From Clostridia bacterium (GTDB taxonomy: Bacteria; Bacillota; Clostridia; Oscillospirales; CAG-272), in assembly GCA_017625755.1 (NCBI GenBank), contig JAGAKG010000056.1, positions 1-49,625 of the forward strand: 49,625 bases of DNA. The letters are read 5' to 3'. Position 1 is the first letter of the stretch; each line of letters opens with the position of its first letter. The position numbers and the translations under genes are program-made. Below are positions 8,321 to 17,230 of this stretch, in pieces. The notes below the pieces were generated by a model. It did not search any database and had not been told where the DNA came from. It saw only the letters and a program-made list of their open reading frames with translations.

Positions 8321-9415
8321 ATGACTAAGAAAGAGCAGAAGGATTATTTCAAGGCAGATGGGGTTTTTGCTGCCTCAAACAGTTCAGATGGGTTCAAAAG
8401 CTATTACGGTGAAATATTTGACGGTAAAAAACTCCAACGGCTATACATAATCAAAGGCGGTCCCGGAACGGGCAAGAGTAGCTTTATGAAGGATGCGGCG
8501 AAATGCGCTGAGGGGCGGGGGTATTCGGTTGAGTATTACTACTGCTCCTCGGACCCCGATTCGCTCGACGGTATCGTTATCGACGGCAGAGTGGCGATAA
8601 TAGACGGTACCGCGCCGCATACCTGCGACACTATCATAGCGGGAGCAAGAGACGAGATAATCAATCTCGGTGAGTTCTGGGACGGAGCGCGTCTTGCAGA
8701 GCGATATTCCGAAATACTTGCGCTGAGCGAAAAAAAGAGCGCGGCTTACAGGAAGGGCTACCGATATCTCACGGCTTGCGGAGAGCTGTCTGAGATAAAC
8801 ACATCGCTTTTTTATCCCGCGCTAAAGGAAAAGAAGATGCTTTCCTCGGTCGCAAGAATAGTGTCGGCGTTTCCGTCGGGCGAGGTTGGCGGACAGCGAA
8901 CGGCGCTTGTCGACTCGATAGGAATGCGTGGACGCGTGAGGTTTGATACCTACGAGAAGTGCGCCACGAAAATTTACAGCGTGATAGATTGGTATTCGAC
9001 CGCGCATCTGTTTTTGCGGGCTGTTGCCGTATGCGCCGAGAGGAGAAATATTCCGATTACTGTATCATACGACCCGATAAACGCCGAGCGCCCCGACGCC
9101 GTCTTTCTTCGCAATAGCGGCGTTGCCTTCGTGTCGGTGCCGCCCTCAGAGGCAGAGGACGCGGTCGGTACGAGGGTAAATATGAAGCGATTTATCGACA
9201 AGGACGCAGCCGACAGAGTGAAGAAGGAATACAAATACAACACAAGGCTTTACGAGGCATTGCTATCTTCCGCCTGCGAGGCATTTGAGGAGGCCGGCGA
9301 GTATCATTTCGCGCTTGAGAGGATATACTCGTCATGTATGGATTTTGCCGCGAAAGAGAGGTATACAGCGTCCTTCTGCGAGATGCTTTTGGGGATACTT
9401 GAAAATAAAAAGTGA
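8321..9415 (+). CDS. P-loop ATPase of the PRK06851 type, with an internal duplication
   Basis: The 364-residue protein has a clear Walker A motif GGPGTGKS at residues 46-53, followed by the conserved YYYCSSDPDSLDG and IIDGTAPH. I recall this pattern from the uncharacterised PRK06851-type ATPase family of Firmicutes; its function is unknown. Residues from about 218 to 275 repeat the arrangement of residues 41-99 (CAERRNIPITVSYDP against CAEGRGYSVEYYYCS), but the P-loop there is replaced by WYSTAH. AGGAGG at 8309-8314 favours the ATG at 8321 over the one at 8318. It follows spoIIIAH by 60 bp with no terminator, so it may be co-expressed during sporulation (inference). Confidence 0.82.
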   Translation: MTKKEQKDYFKADGVFAASNSSDGFKSYYGEIFDGKKLQRLYIIKGGPGTGKSSFMKDAAKCAEGRGYSVEYYYCSSDPDSLDGIVIDGRVAIIDGTAPHTCDTIIAGARDEIINLGEFWDGARLAERYSEILALSEKKSAAYRKGYRYLTACGELSEINTSLFYPALKEKKMLSSVARIVSAFPSGEVGGQRTALVDSIGMRGRVRFDTYEKCATKIYSVIDWYSTAHLFLRAVAVCAERRNIPITVSYDPINAERPDAVFLRNSGVAFVSVPPSEAEDAVGTRVNMKRFIDKDAADRVKKEYKYNTRLYEALLSSACEAFEEAGEYHFALERIYSSCMDFAAKERYTASFCEMLLGILENKK

Positions 9416-9474
9416 AACTTTCGGGGCTGATTCATTCGGCACAGAGCAAAAATACACAAATAAATATACAGAGA

Positions 9475-9520
9475 AAAGACCGCTTTATCCATCAAAAGTA
9501 TGATGGATAAAGCGGTCTTT
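9475..9520. terminator. Strong bidirectional terminator-like hairpin
   Basis: Arms at 9475-9494 and 9501-9520 form a perfect 20-bp stem with a 6-nt loop (AAAGTA). Each strand ends in TCTTTT. It lies between the convergent P-loop ATPase gene and ruvB and can stop transcripts from both sides. The unusually long perfect stem could also be a palindromic repeat unit. Confidence 0.75.
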
Positions 9521-9695
9521 TAGCCGCACTTGGGTATTATTCATAGCTTCGGATAGAAAAGTCTGTAATGTAGATGTTCAGAAGATGTCCTCCGCGCTTT
9601 GGATAATCAATGAGGCGTTCTATCAAACAAGGGGAATGTTTGCGACTAATTTCAAAAAGCACACCAAGCAGTGTGTCGGAAGCTTTTTGCTTGTT
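9521..9695 (-). other. Gap downstream of ruvB with an open frame continuing past the ruvB stop
   Basis: No independent gene is visible here. On the minus strand the ruvB reading frame stays open for 52 codons after its TGA (9696-9698) and ends at TAA (9537-9539). The first part also holds an imperfect inverted repeat (CACAC / GTGTG within flanking AAAAGC / GCTTTTT, about 9651-9690) that could be the ruvB terminator. It could be an old 3' extension or a small repeat element; chance cannot be ruled out. Confidence 0.35.
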
Positions 9696-10763
9696 TCAAT
9701 CGTTGCTATCGGTAAATATATTCAACTGGTCGGGATTTTTCTGTGACTTGGGGTAGCTTATTCCGAGATGCTCGTAGGCAAGTCTTGTTACGCAGCGTCC
9801 TCTAGGGGTACGGCTCAGATATCCTATCTGCATAAGATATGGCTCGTATACATCCTCGAGTGTTATCGCTTCCTCTCCGACGGTTGCCGCAAGCGTGTCA
9901 AGTCCTACGGGGCCGCCGTCATAGAATTTTATAATCGTTTCAAGCATTCTTCTGTCGGTGTTGTCGAGTCCGAGCTGGTCTATTTCAAGCTTCTGGAGCG
10001 CGTAATTCGCTATCACGCTGTCTATCTTCTCCTTGCCGCTTACCTGAGCGAAATCTCTTACTCGCTTGAGCAGTCTGTTAGCAATTCGTGGGGTTCCTCT
10101 TGAGCGCGAGGCTATTTCGTACGCGCCGTCGTCGGTTATGGGGAAGCCGAGTATTCCCGAGCTTCTGCGGACTATCTCCGCAAGCTCCTCGGGTGTATAA
10201 AGCTCTAGCTTCAGCACGACTCCGAAACGGTCACGCAGAGGGGTCGTGAGCTGTCCCGCTCTCGTGGTAGCTCCGATAAGGGTAAATTTGGGAAGGTCGA
10301 TTCTGATGCTTCTTGCCGCGGGGCCCTTGCCTATGATAATATCAAGAGCGTTGTCCTCCATAGCGGGGTAGAGTATCTCCTCTACCGTTCTTGGCAGACG
10401 GTGTATTTCGTCGATAAAGAGAACATCACCCTCCGAGAGGTTTGTGAGAAGTGCCGCAAGGTCGCCTTGCTTTTCTATTGCGGGACCTGAGGTAACTCGG
10501 ATATTAACGCCCATTTCGTTGGCGATAATGTTTGAAAGAGTTGTTTTTCCAAGTCCAGGGGGGCCGTAGAGCAACACATGGTCAAGGCTGTCGCCTCTGA
10601 GCTTTGCCGCCTCTATATATACCTTCAGGTTTTCCTTTACCTTGTCCTGACCGATATAATCGTCGAATACCTTGGGGCGCAGAGATATATCGGTTTCGGA
10701 GTCTGCGCTTGTGTAAGATGTGGACATCATTCGGTTTTCAAAGTCAAATTCTTCCTCTATCAT
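9696..10763 (-). CDS. ruvB: Holliday junction branch migration helicase RuvB
   Basis: RuvB is the hexameric AAA+ motor that drives Holliday junction branch migration together with RuvA. The 355-residue protein has Walker [12 protein letters not shown], Walker B DEIHRLPR, sensor GATTRAG, and the C-terminal winged-helix region ending with SRTPRGR and the conserved YEHLG. GGAGGA precedes the ATG at 10763. It lies 13 bp behind ruvA in the same operon. The last residues (LNIFTDSND) form an unconserved tail before the TGA. Confidence 0.97.
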   Translation of the reverse strand: MIEEEFDFENRMMSTSYTSADSETDISLRPKVFDDYIGQDKVKENLKVYIEAAKLRGDSLDHVLLYGPPGLGKTTLSNIIANEMGVNIRVTSGPAIEKQGDLAALLTNLSEGDVLFIDEIHRLPRTVEEILYPAMEDNALDIIIGKGPAARSIRIDLPKFTLIGATTRAGQLTTPLRDRFGVVLKLELYTPEELAEIVRRSSGILGFPITDDGAYEIASRSRGTPRIANRLLKRVRDFAQVSGKEKIDSVIANYALQKLEIDQLGLDNTDRRMLETIIKFYDGGPVGLDTLAATVGEEAITLEDVYEPYLMQIGYLSRTPRGRCVTRLAYEHLGISYPKSQKNPDQLNIFTDSND

Positions 10764-10776
10764 TACGGACTCCTCC

Positions 10777-11406
10777 TTATCTCATAAGCTTTTTTAGCGC
10801 TTCCTTGATGATATCGTCAACCTCAAGGTTTGCTATATCTATCTTTTTTAGCACCGCCTCTGCCTCTCCACGGGTATATCCGAGGACGGTCAGCGCGCTC
10901 AGCGCATCGGCGCGCTTGTCACCTGCTCCCGAAACAGAGGAAATATCCTCTGCCGAGAGGCTGTCGCCCTCAGAGTCGAGTACGGCAGAGCCCTTGAGCT
11001 TGTCTTTGAGCTCAAGCACTATTCTCGCCGCCGTTTTCGGCCCTACGCCGTTTGCCTTTGATATCGTTTTCTTGTCGTCGGTGCATATCGCCACAGCAAG
11101 CTTCTGAGGGGAGAGCAGGGAGAGAATAGATATCGCCGCCTTGGGTCCTACGCCCGACACGGTGATAAGAAGCTTGAACGAGGCAAGCTCGTCCTCGGTG
11201 GCAAAGCCGAAAAGCTCTATTCCGTCCTCTCTTACCGCCATATAAGAATACAGAGTTACTGTGGGCTTCTCGTCTACGCTTCTGTGCGGGGGCATTTGCG
11301 CGTAGGTTGAGTCGGATATTGTGAGTTTATAGCCTACGCCTCCTGCGTCGATGACGGCAAATCCCGTTTCGAGCCGCGCAAGCTTTCCGCTGATATAGTA
11401 GAACAT
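10777..11406 (-). CDS. ruvA: Holliday junction DNA-binding protein RuvA
   Basis: RuvA binds the four-way junction and loads RuvB. The 209-residue protein starts with the OB-fold region ([13 protein letters not shown]). It has helix-hairpin-helix DNA-binding motifs ([15 protein letters not shown] and [19 protein letters not shown]) and a C-terminal RuvB-binding domain ([15 protein letters not shown]). The start codon overlaps the upstream stop codon by one base, so translation is likely coupled to the YfhO-type gene. Confidence 0.97.
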   Translation of the reverse strand: MFYYISGKLARLETGFAVIDAGGVGYKLTISDSTYAQMPPHRSVDEKPTVTLYSYMAVREDGIELFGFATEDELASFKLLITVSGVGPKAAISILSLLSPQKLAVAICTDDKKTISKANGVGPKTAARIVLELKDKLKGSAVLDSEGDSLSAEDISSVSGAGDKRADALSALTVLGYTRGEAEAVLKKIDIANLEVDDIIKEALKKLMR

Positions 11407-14400
11407 TAATTTCCTCCGTCTGCGGTGTCGTTTTCGCTGTTATTATTATCGTTGTTATCGCTATTATCGTTGCTTTCGTTATTATCGGTATCCTTGACCT
11501 CGGATTTTTTCTTTATTCCGACAAGGTTCGTGAAGAAGCCCTTGATGCTCTCAAGGTAATCCTTTGCTTTTTTCTGTTTTTTCGGCAGAGGGGGAGTTAT
11601 TGCTTCCTCAATTGCGTCGTTGTCAAAATCCTCAAGTACCCAATATGTGTCCTCGACCTTCTGCGCCTCTGTCTTGAATATCTTTCTGAACAGAGCCTTT
11701 GAAATAAGCTCAAGCAGGCAGATAGCCGCGAATATGATTATTCCCGATACCGATATTATTGCGCCTACGGTGTATATGCGGGGGCTGTATTTCATTTCGA
11801 GGGTATGCTCGCCCGCGTCGGGAATATCAAACGCCATAAGAGCGTCGAGTGTTTCGTAGGTCTCGACCTCAACTCCGTCGACAAGAACCTTCCAGCCCTT
11901 ATCGTAGGGTATAGTTGAGAGTATCATACTGTCACTCTCCGTTGTGGTTATCTTGCCGCTCAGATACTCGTCGGTATGTCCTTCGTCAACCTCAAATTGA
12001 GGATTGCTGCCAAGTGTTGCGAAGGCTTCCCGAAAGGCGTCGATATCGAGATAGTAGAAATAGTCCTCGTTCTTGGCAAGGTAAAGATCCTCGTCCTCAA
12101 GCTCGAGCTTGACTTTTACAATATCGCCCTCGTCGAATACGCCCAAAGAGATTATTCTAGTCGAGTCACTTCCAAAGTATTCGCCCTTGTTCGTGCCGTT
12201 TACATACATCTTGGTAAGTCTCGTATAATCGCTTGGCGCGAAGAAGAACAGCTCTCCGTCGGTGGGGGCGGTGACAGTTAGGGTCACATAAGAGCCCGTC
12301 TCGGCTTCCGCCGTGTATTTGGTGTGTCCCTGAATCGTCGATACCTCGCAGCTGTTCGACTCGGACTGCGTTTCTTCTATCGGAATGGGGATAAACAGCT
12401 CCGCGGGGGCGTCCTCGCCAAGCATAGCTCCGACAAGAGCGTTGAGCTTGAGGAAATGACTGCGATGCTGTCCGAGGTCAAACTCCTTGACAGAATCGTC
12501 AACCCCGTAGGCTATCGAGAGCGCGTACGGATTGAGATACGCGGAATTTTTCAGGGTGGAATATTCCTCTGTGTAGTAGAGCGGGCAGGTTTGTGACGCT
12601 CGCGTGTCTATAATATACTTTATACCGAGAAGCGAGTCGTTCACGGGAGTTCCGCCAAGATATTTCGACCAATGGGAGACAGATGCGTAGCCCATACGGT
12701 CAAGGAAATCTATCGTTTTTCGGTTGAGCGTCGAGGTCGAGTTTGACACGCCCTTGATTCCGAGCGCCATATTGTCGTTTACAGTTCTGTGTCTGTTTTT
12801 CTCCATTCGGTAGAAGGATTTGTCTTCCTCGTGAACCAGGTCTGTTATCTCGCGCATTTCCTCGACAAACTCGTTATATCCGCTGTAATTTGAGTATACA
12901 ACATCCTCGTCAAACTTAACCATACAGGTGAGCGAGCTGCAGAAAAGCTCGATACAAACGACCGCGGCAAGTATTCCGGCGAGGTTTTCTCTCTTTCTGA
13001 CATTCTTGTTTTTGATAAGCAGACAGAGAAGAACAAGAAATACCACGGCGGCTATCACCGAGAGCCATACGCACTCAAGGGTGAGAAGCGCCGAGTCGGA
13101 TTCAAGGTATGTCTCAAATGTCTGCTTCTGACATACCGCCACGAAAAGAATGATAAAGGCACAGATGCCGAGAATGAATTTTTCGCTTGTGCGGCGCAGG
13201 TTTCCGAATCCCTTGTAGGCAAGAACGAGCAGGAAAAAGCAGAGCATAAAGCTATATCTGTTGTTGAGCCAGTTGGGATTTTGGAAGCCGTGCCATATAA
13301 GGTCGAGCGTGCTTGCGATAAAGCTCAGGCAGAAGAAGCCGATAAAGGCTATCGAGGCAACCTTTTCTCTCGAGCTTATCTTTTTGGACATAAAGAATAT
13401 GGGCACGAGAATGAGCGTGAGGAGTCCCGTATAGACGAATGGTAAGCCCTCGGGGCGTACGGTATCGTAAGAGCCCGGCAGGAATTTCGTAAAGAAGTCG
13501 AGCAGGTCAAATCTTGCCGTGAGCGCCCAGTTGGGATTTGAAAACTCGTTCTTTCCAAATCCGAGCGAATAATATGCTCCGAGGATTATAAACGCCGAGA
13601 TGGCTATCGCAATGAGCGAGAAGAATGCTATGCGTATAAACGAACGCAGGAAGTGCGCGCGCTTCTCGCGGGGATTGTTTGCTCCGCCGCCGTAGGCGAT
13701 GAGATAGTAGAAAAAATAGAGCGCGACATATATGCAGACCATATATCCGATATAGTAGTTGCTCCATATCGTAAGCGCGAGAGTTATGACGAAAAGCTTG
13801 TACTTTCCGAACTTGACGAGCTGCTCTATTCCGTATGTCAGAAGGGGGAGCAGTATCAGCGCGTCGGTCCACATCGTGTTGTTCTGGTGGACTACCGCGA
13901 AGGCGCAGAGCGCGTACATCGTCGAGAACGCCACGACCATAACTCTGTTGGTGTTCTTTGAGTTTTTATGCAGATAGTATCCGAAGGTCAGTCCGCAAAG
14001 ACCGCTCTTGAGCAAAAAGAGTGTGAGCAGAGCCTCGAGCATTCTGCCCTTTGGAAAGAGGGCGACAATGAGCGAGAGGGGACTCGCGAGGTAGTATGCG
14101 TACATACCCACGAACTCGCCGCCGAGAGAGCGCGAGAATGAGTAGAGCAGCTCGGCGTCTCCGTGAATGAAGCTTCTGAACGCCTCGAAAAAGTATACAT
14201 ACTGCGCGTTGAGGTCGAGCACGAGGACAGAGCCGTTTCCGAATGGGTGTATCTCCATCGCAAGATAGAGAAGATATGTCAGCACAACGGGAATTATGAA
14301 GCAAAATGCGAGATATGAGGATTTTGCCCCCGTTATCCTTTGCTGTATCCTTCTGAGAAAATACGGCTTTTTCGCGTCTTGCGCCGTTTCCGCCGCTTCC

Positions 14401-14438
14401 GTTGCCGCTGTATTTTCTGTATTTATCGTATCATTCAT
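11406..14438 (-). CDS. YfhO-family polytopic membrane protein
   Basis: This 1010-residue protein matches the YfhO family (PF09586), large multi-pass proteins thought to act as GT-C-type glycosyltransferases; in Bacillus and Listeria relatives take part in modifying wall polymers. The N-terminal half holds about a dozen membrane helices, with the family-typical segment VLVLDLNAQYVYFFEAFR in the first outer loop. A long extracytoplasmic part follows, with YDKGWKVLVDG near the end, then a last helix and a charged cytoplasmic tail ending in a run of Asn and Asp. AGAAAGG lies 12 bp before the ATG. Its position between DUF951 and ruvA is unusual. The substrate is unknown. Confidence 0.88.
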   Translation of the reverse strand: MNDTINTENTAATEAAETAQDAKKPYFLRRIQQRITGAKSSYLAFCFIIPVVLTYLLYLAMEIHPFGNGSVLVLDLNAQYVYFFEAFRSFIHGDAELLYSFSRSLGGEFVGMYAYYLASPLSLIVALFPKGRMLEALLTLFLLKSGLCGLTFGYYLHKNSKNTNRVMVVAFSTMYALCAFAVVHQNNTMWTDALILLPLLTYGIEQLVKFGKYKLFVITLALTIWSNYYIGYMVCIYVALYFFYYLIAYGGGANNPREKRAHFLRSFIRIAFFSLIAIAISAFIILGAYYSLGFGKNEFSNPNWALTARFDLLDFFTKFLPGSYDTVRPEGLPFVYTGLLTLILVPIFFMSKKISSREKVASIAFIGFFCLSFIASTLDLIWHGFQNPNWLNNRYSFMLCFFLLVLAYKGFGNLRRTSEKFILGICAFIILFVAVCQKQTFETYLESDSALLTLECVWLSVIAAVVFLVLLCLLIKNKNVRKRENLAGILAAVVCIELFCSSLTCMVKFDEDVVYSNYSGYNEFVEEMREITDLVHEEDKSFYRMEKNRHRTVNDNMALGIKGVSNSTSTLNRKTIDFLDRMGYASVSHWSKYLGGTPVNDSLLGIKYIIDTRASQTCPLYYTEEYSTLKNSAYLNPYALSIAYGVDDSVKEFDLGQHRSHFLKLNALVGAMLGEDAPAELFIPIPIEETQSESNSCEVSTIQGHTKYTAEAETGSYVTLTVTAPTDGELFFFAPSDYTRLTKMYVNGTNKGEYFGSDSTRIISLGVFDEGDIVKVKLELEDEDLYLAKNEDYFYYLDIDAFREAFATLGSNPQFEVDEGHTDEYLSGKITTTESDSMILSTIPYDKGWKVLVDGVEVETYETLDALMAFDIPDAGEHTLEMKYSPRIYTVGAIISVSGIIIFAAICLLELISKALFRKIFKTEAQKVEDTYWVLEDFDNDAIEEAITPPLPKKQKKAKDYLESIKGFFTNLVGIKKKSEVKDTDNNESNDNSDNNDNNNSENDTADGGN

Positions 14439-14453
14439 TTTTCTGCGCCTTTC

Positions 14454-14669
14454 TTATGAATTTTGAGCGTCGCCGTCGGCTGAGGATATGATGCGCTTCG
14501 TGGCTTTTTCAAGCTTTATTCTGTCGATGTTCATATCTCTGCCGCAGCCGAGGCAGACTATCCGTACCTCACTGCCGACGCGGAGTATTCTGAACTCCCT
14601 CGCTCCGCAGGGGTGCGGCTTTTTCAGCTCTATTGTGTCGTTCACCTTGAACGGTATTATCTTAGTCAT
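14454..14669 (-). CDS. DUF951 family small protein
   Basis: The 71-residue protein matches DUF951 (PF06107) by ELKKPHPCGAREFRILRVG and CLGCGRDMNIDR. The Cys residues in HPCG and CLGCG could bind a metal. The function is unknown; in many Firmicutes it lies near chromosome-maintenance or translation genes. AAGGAA lies upstream of the ATG at 14669. It is the first gene of the operon running through the YfhO-type gene into ruvAB, with a 15-bp gap to the next gene. Confidence 0.9.
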   Translation of the reverse strand: MTKIIPFKVNDTIELKKPHPCGAREFRILRVGSEVRIVCLGCGRDMNIDRIKLEKATKRIISSADGDAQNS

Positions 14670-14729
14670 ATCGTAGTTCCTTATCCTTTTCGGCGTGTTG
14701 CAATATATTTTTGCGACAACACATATATT

Positions 14730-14758
14730 ATTTTATCATAATACCAATAATTTGTAAA
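14730..14758 (-). promoter_or_regulatory. Sigma-A promoter for DUF951-yfhO-ruvAB
   Basis: On the minus strand TTTACA (14753-14758) and TAAAAT (14730-14735) are 17 bp apart. The DUF951 start lies about 60 bp downstream. It is divergent from the ruvC promoter. Confidence 0.5.
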
Positions 14759-14781
14759 TAATTATTTTAAATTTTACAAAA

Positions 14782-14822
14782 TTATAAAATATATTCGACT
14801 TTTTATAAAATATATTTGACTT
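14782..14822. repeat. Tandem 20-bp direct repeat over the ruvC -35 region
   Basis: Copies at 14782-14801 and 14803-14822 share 19 of 20 bases (TTATAAAATATATT/TCGACTT type) with a period of 21 bp, two helical turns. The second copy contains the ruvC -35 hexamer TTGACT; the first differs only by TCGACT. It could be a two-site operator or a duplicated promoter part. Confidence 0.7.
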
Positions 14823-14844
14823 GGAGAGGGTTGTGTGATATAAT
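14816..14844 (+). promoter_or_regulatory. Sigma-A promoter for the ruvC operon
   Basis: TTGACT (14816-14821) and TATAAT (14839-14844) are exactly 17 bp apart. The ruvC start at 14918 lies about 70 bp downstream. No Firmicutes-type SOS box (CGAACNNNNGTTCG) is visible around it. Confidence 0.8.
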
Positions 14845-14917
14845 ATAGAGTAAACTGTTTTTGGACGAGGGCTTTTTGCCCGACGAAAATCGTCTTTTTC
14901 GGAAAGGGGGCTTTTTG

Positions 14918-15415
14918 ATGATAATACTCGGTATAGACCCTGGACTTGCAATCGTGGGTTGGGGTGTTATAAATTACAGGGGCTCTCACTTCGAGGTGCT
15001 TGGCTACGGCTCGATACAAACCCCCGCGGGTATGCCGACAGAGCAGAGGCTATGCGCTATATATGACGACCTGAAGGAAATAATCGAAAAATACCGACCC
15101 GAGCAGATGGCTGTTGAGGAGCTTTTCTTCAATACCAACCAGACAACGGGAATCCGCGTTGCCGAGGCGAGGGGAGTTATTCTGCTTGCCGCAACGAGGC
15201 TTGGCGTTCCCGTGTTTGAGTATACGCCCTTGCAGGTCAAGCAGGCGGTGGTCGGATACGGCAGGGCGGAGAAGAAGCAGGTCATTACTATGGTTACGAC
15301 CCTTTTGGGATTAAAAAAGCCGCCGAAGCCCGACGATACGGCAGACGCCTTGGCGATAGCGGTCTGTCACGCCCACTCGGGCGCGTCGAGACTTGCGCAA
15401 TACTATAACAAATGA
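14918..15415 (+). CDS. ruvC: Crossover junction endodeoxyribonuclease RuvC
   Basis: RuvC cuts Holliday junctions after branch migration by RuvAB. The 165-residue protein has the acidic active-site residues in their expected settings: Asp in [12 protein letters not shown], Glu in AVEELFF, and the C-terminal Asp pair in [14 protein letters not shown]. The ATG at 14918 is chosen because AAAGGGGG lies 7 bp upstream and the protein then starts at the conserved MIILGIDPG. It is divergent from the ruvAB operon and leads a long forward operon. Confidence 0.97.
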   Translation: MIILGIDPGLAIVGWGVINYRGSHFEVLGYGSIQTPAGMPTEQRLCAIYDDLKEIIEKYRPEQMAVEELFFNTNQTTGIRVAEARGVILLAATRLGVPVFEYTPLQVKQAVVGYGRAEKKQVITMVTTLLGLKKPPKPDDTADALAIAVCHAHSGASRLAQYYNK

Positions 15416-15449
15416 GTTCAGACCGCATTTTGCGGCGGAGGTTTTGAAT

Positions 15450-16313
15450 ATGTGGTGTTCCGAAAATTGGAAGGATTACGAATTGCTTGACGCGTCAGAC
15501 GGAGAGAGACTTGAGCGTTGGGGAAAATACATACTTGTGCGTCCCGACCCTCAGGTGATATGGAAGGATGCCGCAAAGCATCCTGCGTGGAGACGCGCGG
15601 ACGCGATATACAGGCGCTCGTCAAATGGCGGCGGTGGTTGGAATAAGAATTCGCTTCCGCCTCAATGGAATATAAAATACGGCGAGCTTTCGTTCGTTCT
15701 GAAGCCTATGGGCTTCAAGCATACGGGGCTTTTCCCCGAGCAAGCGGCTAACTGGGATTGGTTTTCCGAGCTTATCCGCAAGTCGGGCAGAAAGATAAAG
15801 GTGCTTAATCTCTTTGCGTATACCGGCGGAGCAACCGTTGCGGCGGCGTCGGCGGGCGCGTCTGTCGTCCATGTTGACGCGGCAAAGGGAATGGTGGCGC
15901 AGGCTAAGGAGAATGCGGCTCTCTCGGGACTTGCCGACGCTCCGATAAGATATATAGTCGACGATTGCAAAAAATTCGTCGAAAGGGAAATCCGCAGAGG
16001 GAACAGATACGACGCGGTCATTATGGATCCCCCGTCATACGGCAGAGGGCCGTCGGGCGAGGTGTGGAAGATAGAGGACAGCGCCGATTCGCTCATCACT
16101 CTTGCGGCGCAGCTGCTCTCTGACGATCCGTTGTTCTTTTTGATAAATTCTTATACGACGGGGCTCTCTCCGATGACTATGAAATATATACTTGACCTCA
16201 GGGTCACATCTCGCTTTGGCGGAAGGACACAGACCGACGAGCTTGGACTGAAGATATCTGCCACGGGAGGATATCTCCCCTGCGGAGCGAGCGCGAGGTG
16301 GACAGCCCTCTGA
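15450..16313 (+). CDS. Class I SAM-dependent methyltransferase, RlmI-like
   Basis: This 287-residue protein has the SAM-binding motif LNLFAYTGGATVAAASAGA, the acidic loop VVHVDAAKGM, and the catalytic-loop motif MDPPSYGRGP. That pattern is shared with RlmI-type and related RNA methyltransferases, so an rRNA base is a likely substrate (inference). It lacks an N-terminal PUA domain. GGAGG at 15437-15441 lies 8 bp before the ATG at 15450. It follows ruvC by 34 bp and precedes ecfA1 by 41 bp in the same direction. Confidence 0.85.
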   Translation: MWCSENWKDYELLDASDGERLERWGKYILVRPDPQVIWKDAAKHPAWRRADAIYRRSSNGGGGWNKNSLPPQWNIKYGELSFVLKPMGFKHTGLFPEQAANWDWFSELIRKSGRKIKVLNLFAYTGGATVAAASAGASVVHVDAAKGMVAQAKENAALSGLADAPIRYIVDDCKKFVEREIRRGNRYDAVIMDPPSYGRGPSGEVWKIEDSADSLITLAAQLLSDDPLFFLINSYTTGLSPMTMKYILDLRVTSRFGGRTQTDELGLKISATGGYLPCGASARWTAL

Positions 16314-16354
16314 TGTGCTGAGGACAAAAAATAAGTAACGAAAAGGTGCTTTTA

Positions 16355-17230
16355 ATGGATTTACCGTTTATCAAGGTTGAAAATATAAGCTATTCATACA
16401 AGGGGGACGGCGGTGTCGGCGTTCCCGTGATAAAGGAGCTTTCCCTCGAGATACGCGAGGGCGAGTTTGTGGCGGTTCTGGGGCATAACGGCTCGGGCAA
16501 GTCCACACTTGCGAAGCTACTGAATATGATCTTTTCTCCGCAGAGTGGAAAAATATACATTGACGGGAAGGATATAACCGCCCCCGATATGACCGACGAC
16601 GATGTGTTCGCACTCCGAAAGACTGTCGGTATGGTTTTTCAGAATCCCGATAACCAGCTCGTCGCGACTATCGTCGAGGACGATGTGGCGTTCGGTCCCG
16701 AGAATTTGAGTGTTCCGTCCGAGGAGATAAGAAAGAGAGTCGACGAGGCTCTGCGGGCGGTCGGAATGACGAAATACGCTCACCACGAGCCGCACAGGCT
16801 CTCGGGCGGACAGAAGCAGAGGGTCGCTATCGCGGGAATTATCGCGATGCTGCCAAAATGTATAATATTCGACGAGTCGACGGCAATGCTCGACCCGATA
16901 GGTCGCCGCGAGGTGATGCAGACCATAAAAATGCTTAATGAAAAGATGGGCATTACCGTGATTATGATAACCCACTATATGGACGAGGCGGCGATGGCTG
17001 GAAGAATAGTCGTGCTTGACGAGGGGCGCATAGCGCTTGACGGAAAGCCGTCGGAGGTGTTTGAGCGCGAGGAGCTTTTGCGCTCTATGGGGCTTGATGT
17101 TCCTCAATGTGCCGCTATAATTCACAGACTCAGAGAGGCGGGTGTCGCGCTCAAGGGGGATTGCACAACTCCCGAGAAGTGCGCCGAGCTTATCGGTAGG
17201 GCGCTTGGAGGTGAAGGTAGAGATGTCTGA
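16355..17230 (+). CDS. ecfA1: ECF transporter ATPase EcfA1
   Basis: This is one of two ATPases of the energy-coupling factor module that powers uptake of vitamins or metal ions by exchangeable S components. The 291-residue protein has Walker A GHNGSGKST (residues 43-51), Q-loop FQNPDNQLVATIVEDDVAFG, signature LSGGQKQR, Walker B IIFDES and switch His in MITHYMDE. The DNQ sequence in the Q-loop region is typical of EcfA1. The ATG at 16355 has AAAAGG 8 bp upstream. Its end overlaps ecfA2 by 8 bp. Confidence 0.95.
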   Translation: MDLPFIKVENISYSYKGDGGVGVPVIKELSLEIREGEFVAVLGHNGSGKSTLAKLLNMIFSPQSGKIYIDGKDITAPDMTDDDVFALRKTVGMVFQNPDNQLVATIVEDDVAFGPENLSVPSEEIRKRVDEALRAVGMTKYAHHEPHRLSGGQKQRVAIAGIIAMLPKCIIFDESTAMLDPIGRREVMQTIKMLNEKMGITVIMITHYMDEAAMAGRIVVLDEGRIALDGKPSEVFEREELLRSMGLDVPQCAAIIHRLREAGVALKGDCTTPEKCAELIGRALGGEGRDV

